DNA from: Abditibacterium sp.
GTDB taxonomy: Bacteria; Armatimonadota; Abditibacteriia; Abditibacteriales; Abditibacteriaceae
Direction of reading: 5' to 3'
Length of the DNA: 64,000 bases
NCBI GenBank assembly: GCA_030448265.1
Contig: JAUJNG010000012.1
Location: 1-64,000, forward strand
Position numbers and translations under genes: made by a program. Shown in pieces: positions 61,668 through 64,000 of the stretch (position 1 is its first letter; the number at the start of each line of letters is the position of its first letter). The notes beneath the pieces are model-generated. The model was not told where the DNA came from. It did not search any database and worked only from the letters and a program-made list of their open reading frames with translations.

Positions 61668-62912
61668 ATGACACTCGAAAAATTCTCTTTTGGCGTCGGC
61701 GACCGTTTCGCGCGCCAGGCCGCCGCGCAACTGCGCGCTTTCGAACGACTCGCCGAAGCGGGCGTGGACGTGACGCCCGTATGGAACAAGTCGTATCGTG
61801 AACACACCACCATCGGATCGCAGCCGCCCAGCGTGTTCGCGGCGGCGCAGGCGGCGGTTCAAAAGGCGGGCTGGAACAAGCCGTTCCACGTTGACGCCGA
61901 CCATATCCGCTTTGAAACCGTGGATGAATTTCTGGAAACCAGCGACTTTTACACCCTTGATGTCGCCGACTTCATCGACCAGAGCGCCGCACCCCACGAT
62001 GTGACCGCTTTTGCCCTGCGCCATCCCGAACTCATCGGAAGCCTGTCGATTCCTGAAATCGAGGCGCCGTTTGAGACCGCGCGAGAAGAAGTCGAGCGCG
62101 TCGCGGCCAAATTTCTGCTCGCGGCGCAGGAAGCGGGACGGCTTTACCGTCACATCGCGGCGCGCAAAGGCGCGGACGGTTTCATCACCGAAGTCTCGAT
62201 GGACGAAACCGATTCGCCCCAGACGCCGCCCGAACTGCTCATCATTCTGGCGCTGCTGGCCGACGAAAACATCCCGCTCCAAACCATCGCGCCCAAATTT
62301 ACGGGCCGTTTCAACAAAGGCGTCGATTTTCAGGGCGATTTGGCCCAGTTCGAGCGCGAATTCAACGACGATCTGGCCGTTATCGCCTTCGCGACCAAAA
62401 ATTACGATTTGCCGCCCAATCTAAAACTGAGCGTGCATTCGGGCAGCGACAAATTTTCGATTTACGCGCCGATTCGCCGCGCGCTCTCGAAGTTTGACGC
62501 CGGTTTGCACCTCAAAACGGCGGGCACGACCTGGCTCGAAGAAGTCATCGGCCTGGCCGAAGCGGGCGGCAAAGGCCTGGAGTTGGCGAAGGAAATTTAC
62601 GTCAAAGCGCTCGAAAAACAGGAGGCGCTGTGCGCGCCTTACGCGACGGTCATTGATGTGAAGCAGGAAGAACTGCCCGACGCGCAAACGGTGCAAAATT
62701 GGTCGAGCAAGCAGTTCGTCGCCGCGCTGCGCCACGACCCAAACAACCCGCAGTTCAACGCCAGCCTGCGCCAACTGATTCACGTCGGCTATAAAATCGC
62801 CGCGCAGATGGGGGAGCGTTATTTGGACGCGCTGAAGGAAAATGAGGAAGTCGTGGCGCGCAACGTTGACAATATCTACGAGCGCCACATGAAACCGTTG
62901 TTTTTGGGATAA
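61668..62912 (+). CDS. uxaE: Tagaturonate/fructuronate epimerase UxaE
   Basis: 414 aa, cytoplasmic. MTLEKFSFGVGDRFARQAAA, then VWNKSYREHTTIGSQPPSVF, KPFHVDADHIRFETVDEFLE and LKLSVHSGSDKFSIYAPIRR are characteristic of the UxaE family. The enzyme epimerises D-tagaturonate to D-fructuronate, replacing the UxaA/UxaB branch of galacturonate catabolism and merging it with the glucuronate branch. The Asp/His in HVDADHIRF and SVHSGSDK are likely metal ligands. The ATG at 61668 is chosen by homology; a longer frame from 61596 passes through a palindrome. It lies 29 bases before uxaC, clearly one operon. Confidence 0.9.
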   Translation: MTLEKFSFGVGDRFARQAAAQLRAFERLAEAGVDVTPVWNKSYREHTTIGSQPPSVFAAAQAAVQKAGWNKPFHVDADHIRFETVDEFLETSDFYTLDVADFIDQSAAPHDVTAFALRHPELIGSLSIPEIEAPFETAREEVERVAAKFLLAAQEAGRLYRHIAARKGADGFITEVSMDETDSPQTPPELLIILALLADENIPLQTIAPKFTGRFNKGVDFQGDLAQFEREFNDDLAVIAFATKNYDLPPNLKLSVHSGSDKFSIYAPIRRALSKFDAGLHLKTAGTTWLEEVIGLAEAGGKGLELAKEIYVKALEKQEALCAPYATVIDVKQEELPDAQTVQNWSSKQFVAALRHDPNNPQFNASLRQLIHVGYKIAAQMGERYLDALKENEEVVARNVDNIYERHMKPLFLG

Positions 62913-62941
62913 TTACGGCATCCCCAGTTGATTTCCTCGCC

Positions 62942-64000
62942 ATGTCCTTCATCCACGAAGACTTTCTGCTTCAAACGCCCGCCGCGCGCCGGCTGTATCA
63001 CGAATTCGCCGCCAGCGAGCCGATTCTCGACTATCACAACCACCTGCCGCCGCGCGACATCGCCCACAATCGTCAATTCGCGGATTTGTTCGAAATCTGG
63101 CTCGAAGGCGACCACTACAAATGGCGCGCGATGCGCGCCAACGGCGTCGAAGAGCGCCTTTGCACCGGCGATGCGCCGCCGCGCGAAAAATTCCTCGCCT
63201 GGGCTGCAACCGTCCCACACACGCTGAGAAACCCGCTGTTTCACTGGACGCACCTCGAACTCAAGCGCTATTTCGGTATAGACGAACTGCTCAACGAGAC
63301 CACAGCGCCCGCCATCTGGGAGCGCGCCAACGAGCAATTGCAAACGCCGCAGTTTTCGACTCAGCGAATTCTCAAGAAATTCGAGGTGCGCGCGCTGTGC
63401 ACGACGGACGATCCCGCGCAGTCGCTCGAACATCATCAAAATATCGCCGCGTCGGGCTTGGAGACGCGGGTTTATCCCACGTTTCGGCCCGATAAAGCCC
63501 TCGCCGTTCACCAGCCCGAAGCCTTCAACGAGTGGGTGGAGCAGTTGGGAGGCGTCGCGGATTGCGAGATCGCCAGTTTCGACGATTTTCTGGGGGCGCT
63601 GGAAAAGCGCCACGACGATTTTCACGCCATCGGCTGTCGCCTGTCGGATCACGGACTCACGCAGCCTTTCGCCGATTTTCCGGCCGAGAGCGAAGCGCAA
63701 ACCACTTTCACCAGTGCGCGCCAAGGCGACGCGGCTTCCCTGAGCAGCAAAATCGTTTCGCGTCGTTTCTGATGCTGTTTTTCGGGCAGCTCGACGCCAA
63801 ACGCGGCTGGACGAAGCAGTTGCACCTCGGCGCGCAGCGTAACAACAATTCGCGGGGCTTCGAAGCGCTGGGGCCCGACACCGGTTTCGATTCCATCGGC
63901 GATTTCTCTCAGGCGCGCGCTCTGGCGGTTTATTTCGACCAACTGGAACGCGAGGATGCGCTGCCCAAAACCGTGCTTTACAACCTCAATCCCGCCGACA
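62942..64000 (+). CDS. uxaC: Glucuronate/galacturonate isomerase UxaC (frameshifted, cut by window end)
   Basis: Amidohydrolase-fold uronate isomerase. FIHEDFLLQTPAARRLYHEF and EPILDYHNHLPPRDIAHNRQ (metal His-x-His) are canonical; FHWTHLELKRYFGI, CTTDDPAQSLEHH and DHGLTQPFADF follow. Near 63738 (CTTCCCTGAG) the reading shifts one frame and continues PEQQNRFASFLMLFFGQLDA, LHLGAQRNNNSRGFEALGPD and TVLYNLNPAD to the window edge. One missing base, probably a C in the CCC run, accounts for it. UxaC converts D-galacturonate to D-tagaturonate (and glucuronate to fructuronate), the step before UxaE. Confidence 0.93.

Noticed and set aside
1..64000. rRNA, tRNA genes or known riboswitches
   Set aside because: I saw no cloverleaf or conserved rRNA sequence, and the hairpins in leaders do not match a riboswitch I know; the search by eye is limited.

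Overview
The window is GC-rich bacterial chromosomal DNA. Three things point to the Armatimonadota/Abditibacteriota or a neighbouring PVC-like lineage: prepilin-like proteins with an H-x9-DG motif, DUF6784/DUF6785-type membrane proteins, and many sulfatases mixed with Gfo/Idh/MocA oxidoreductases and PhyH dioxygenases. This placement is inferred from gene content; no rRNA or marker gene is present. The first ~130 bases are a T/G homopolymer tract typical of a contig end, and the window ends inside uxaC.

Region 1 (0.2-17 kb, + strand): an exported sulfatase, a parallel beta-helix lipoprotein, a Tat-exported glycosidase-like protein behind a LacI-type operator, a PhyH dioxygenase, a second exported beta-helix protein, a fucosidase-like protein, a cytoplasmic sulfatase, a second PhyH protein, another sulfatase, an oligogalacturonate-lyase-like propeller and a frameshifted agarase-like glycosidase. 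Region 2 (17.1-19.5 kb): an excisionase-like HTH protein, a minimal tyrosine recombinase and a multiply frameshifted parA, which look like remnants of a mobile element. Region 3 (19.5-26.7 kb, - strand): three more sulfatases, the formylglycine-generating enzyme (FGE) that would activate them, and a Gfo/Idh oxidoreductase.

Region 4 (27-35.5 kb, + strand): a prepilin-like protein, then a rhamnogalacturonan block made of a PL11 lyase, a PL26-like exo-lyase (two frameshifts), a CE12 acetylesterase and a DUF6250-like protein. Region 5 (35.5-41.7 kb): duplicated leader sequences, a small membrane peptide, an R/G/Q-repeat DUF5667-like protein, a lipoprotein, an ECF sigma factor with a very long low-complexity C-terminal tail, and a second prepilin-like protein. 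Region 6 (42.5-53.6 kb, - strand): a two-domain CE12 esterase, a DUF6784/6785 permease-like protein, a GH43-ricin protein, a GH51 arabinofuranosidase, a GH106-like rhamnosidase interrupted by an in-frame TGA, and a LacI regulator. Region 7 (53.8-64 kb): a Gfo/Idh protein, an unrecognised 591-aa protein, a FAD oxidoreductase, an IclR regulator, several gene remnants, then uxaE and uxaC.

Together the genes describe breakdown of a pectin/rhamnogalacturonan-like polymer, probably sulfated. Exported or lipid-anchored lyases, esterases and arabinanase act outside. Cytoplasmic exo-lyase, rhamnosidase, arabinofuranosidase and sulfatases act on imported fragments. UxaC and UxaE feed galacturonate into central metabolism. 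Two further traits stand out: intergenic space is packed with long, often nested palindromic elements from several families, and an unusually high number of genes carry single-base frameshifts or are truncated remnants.
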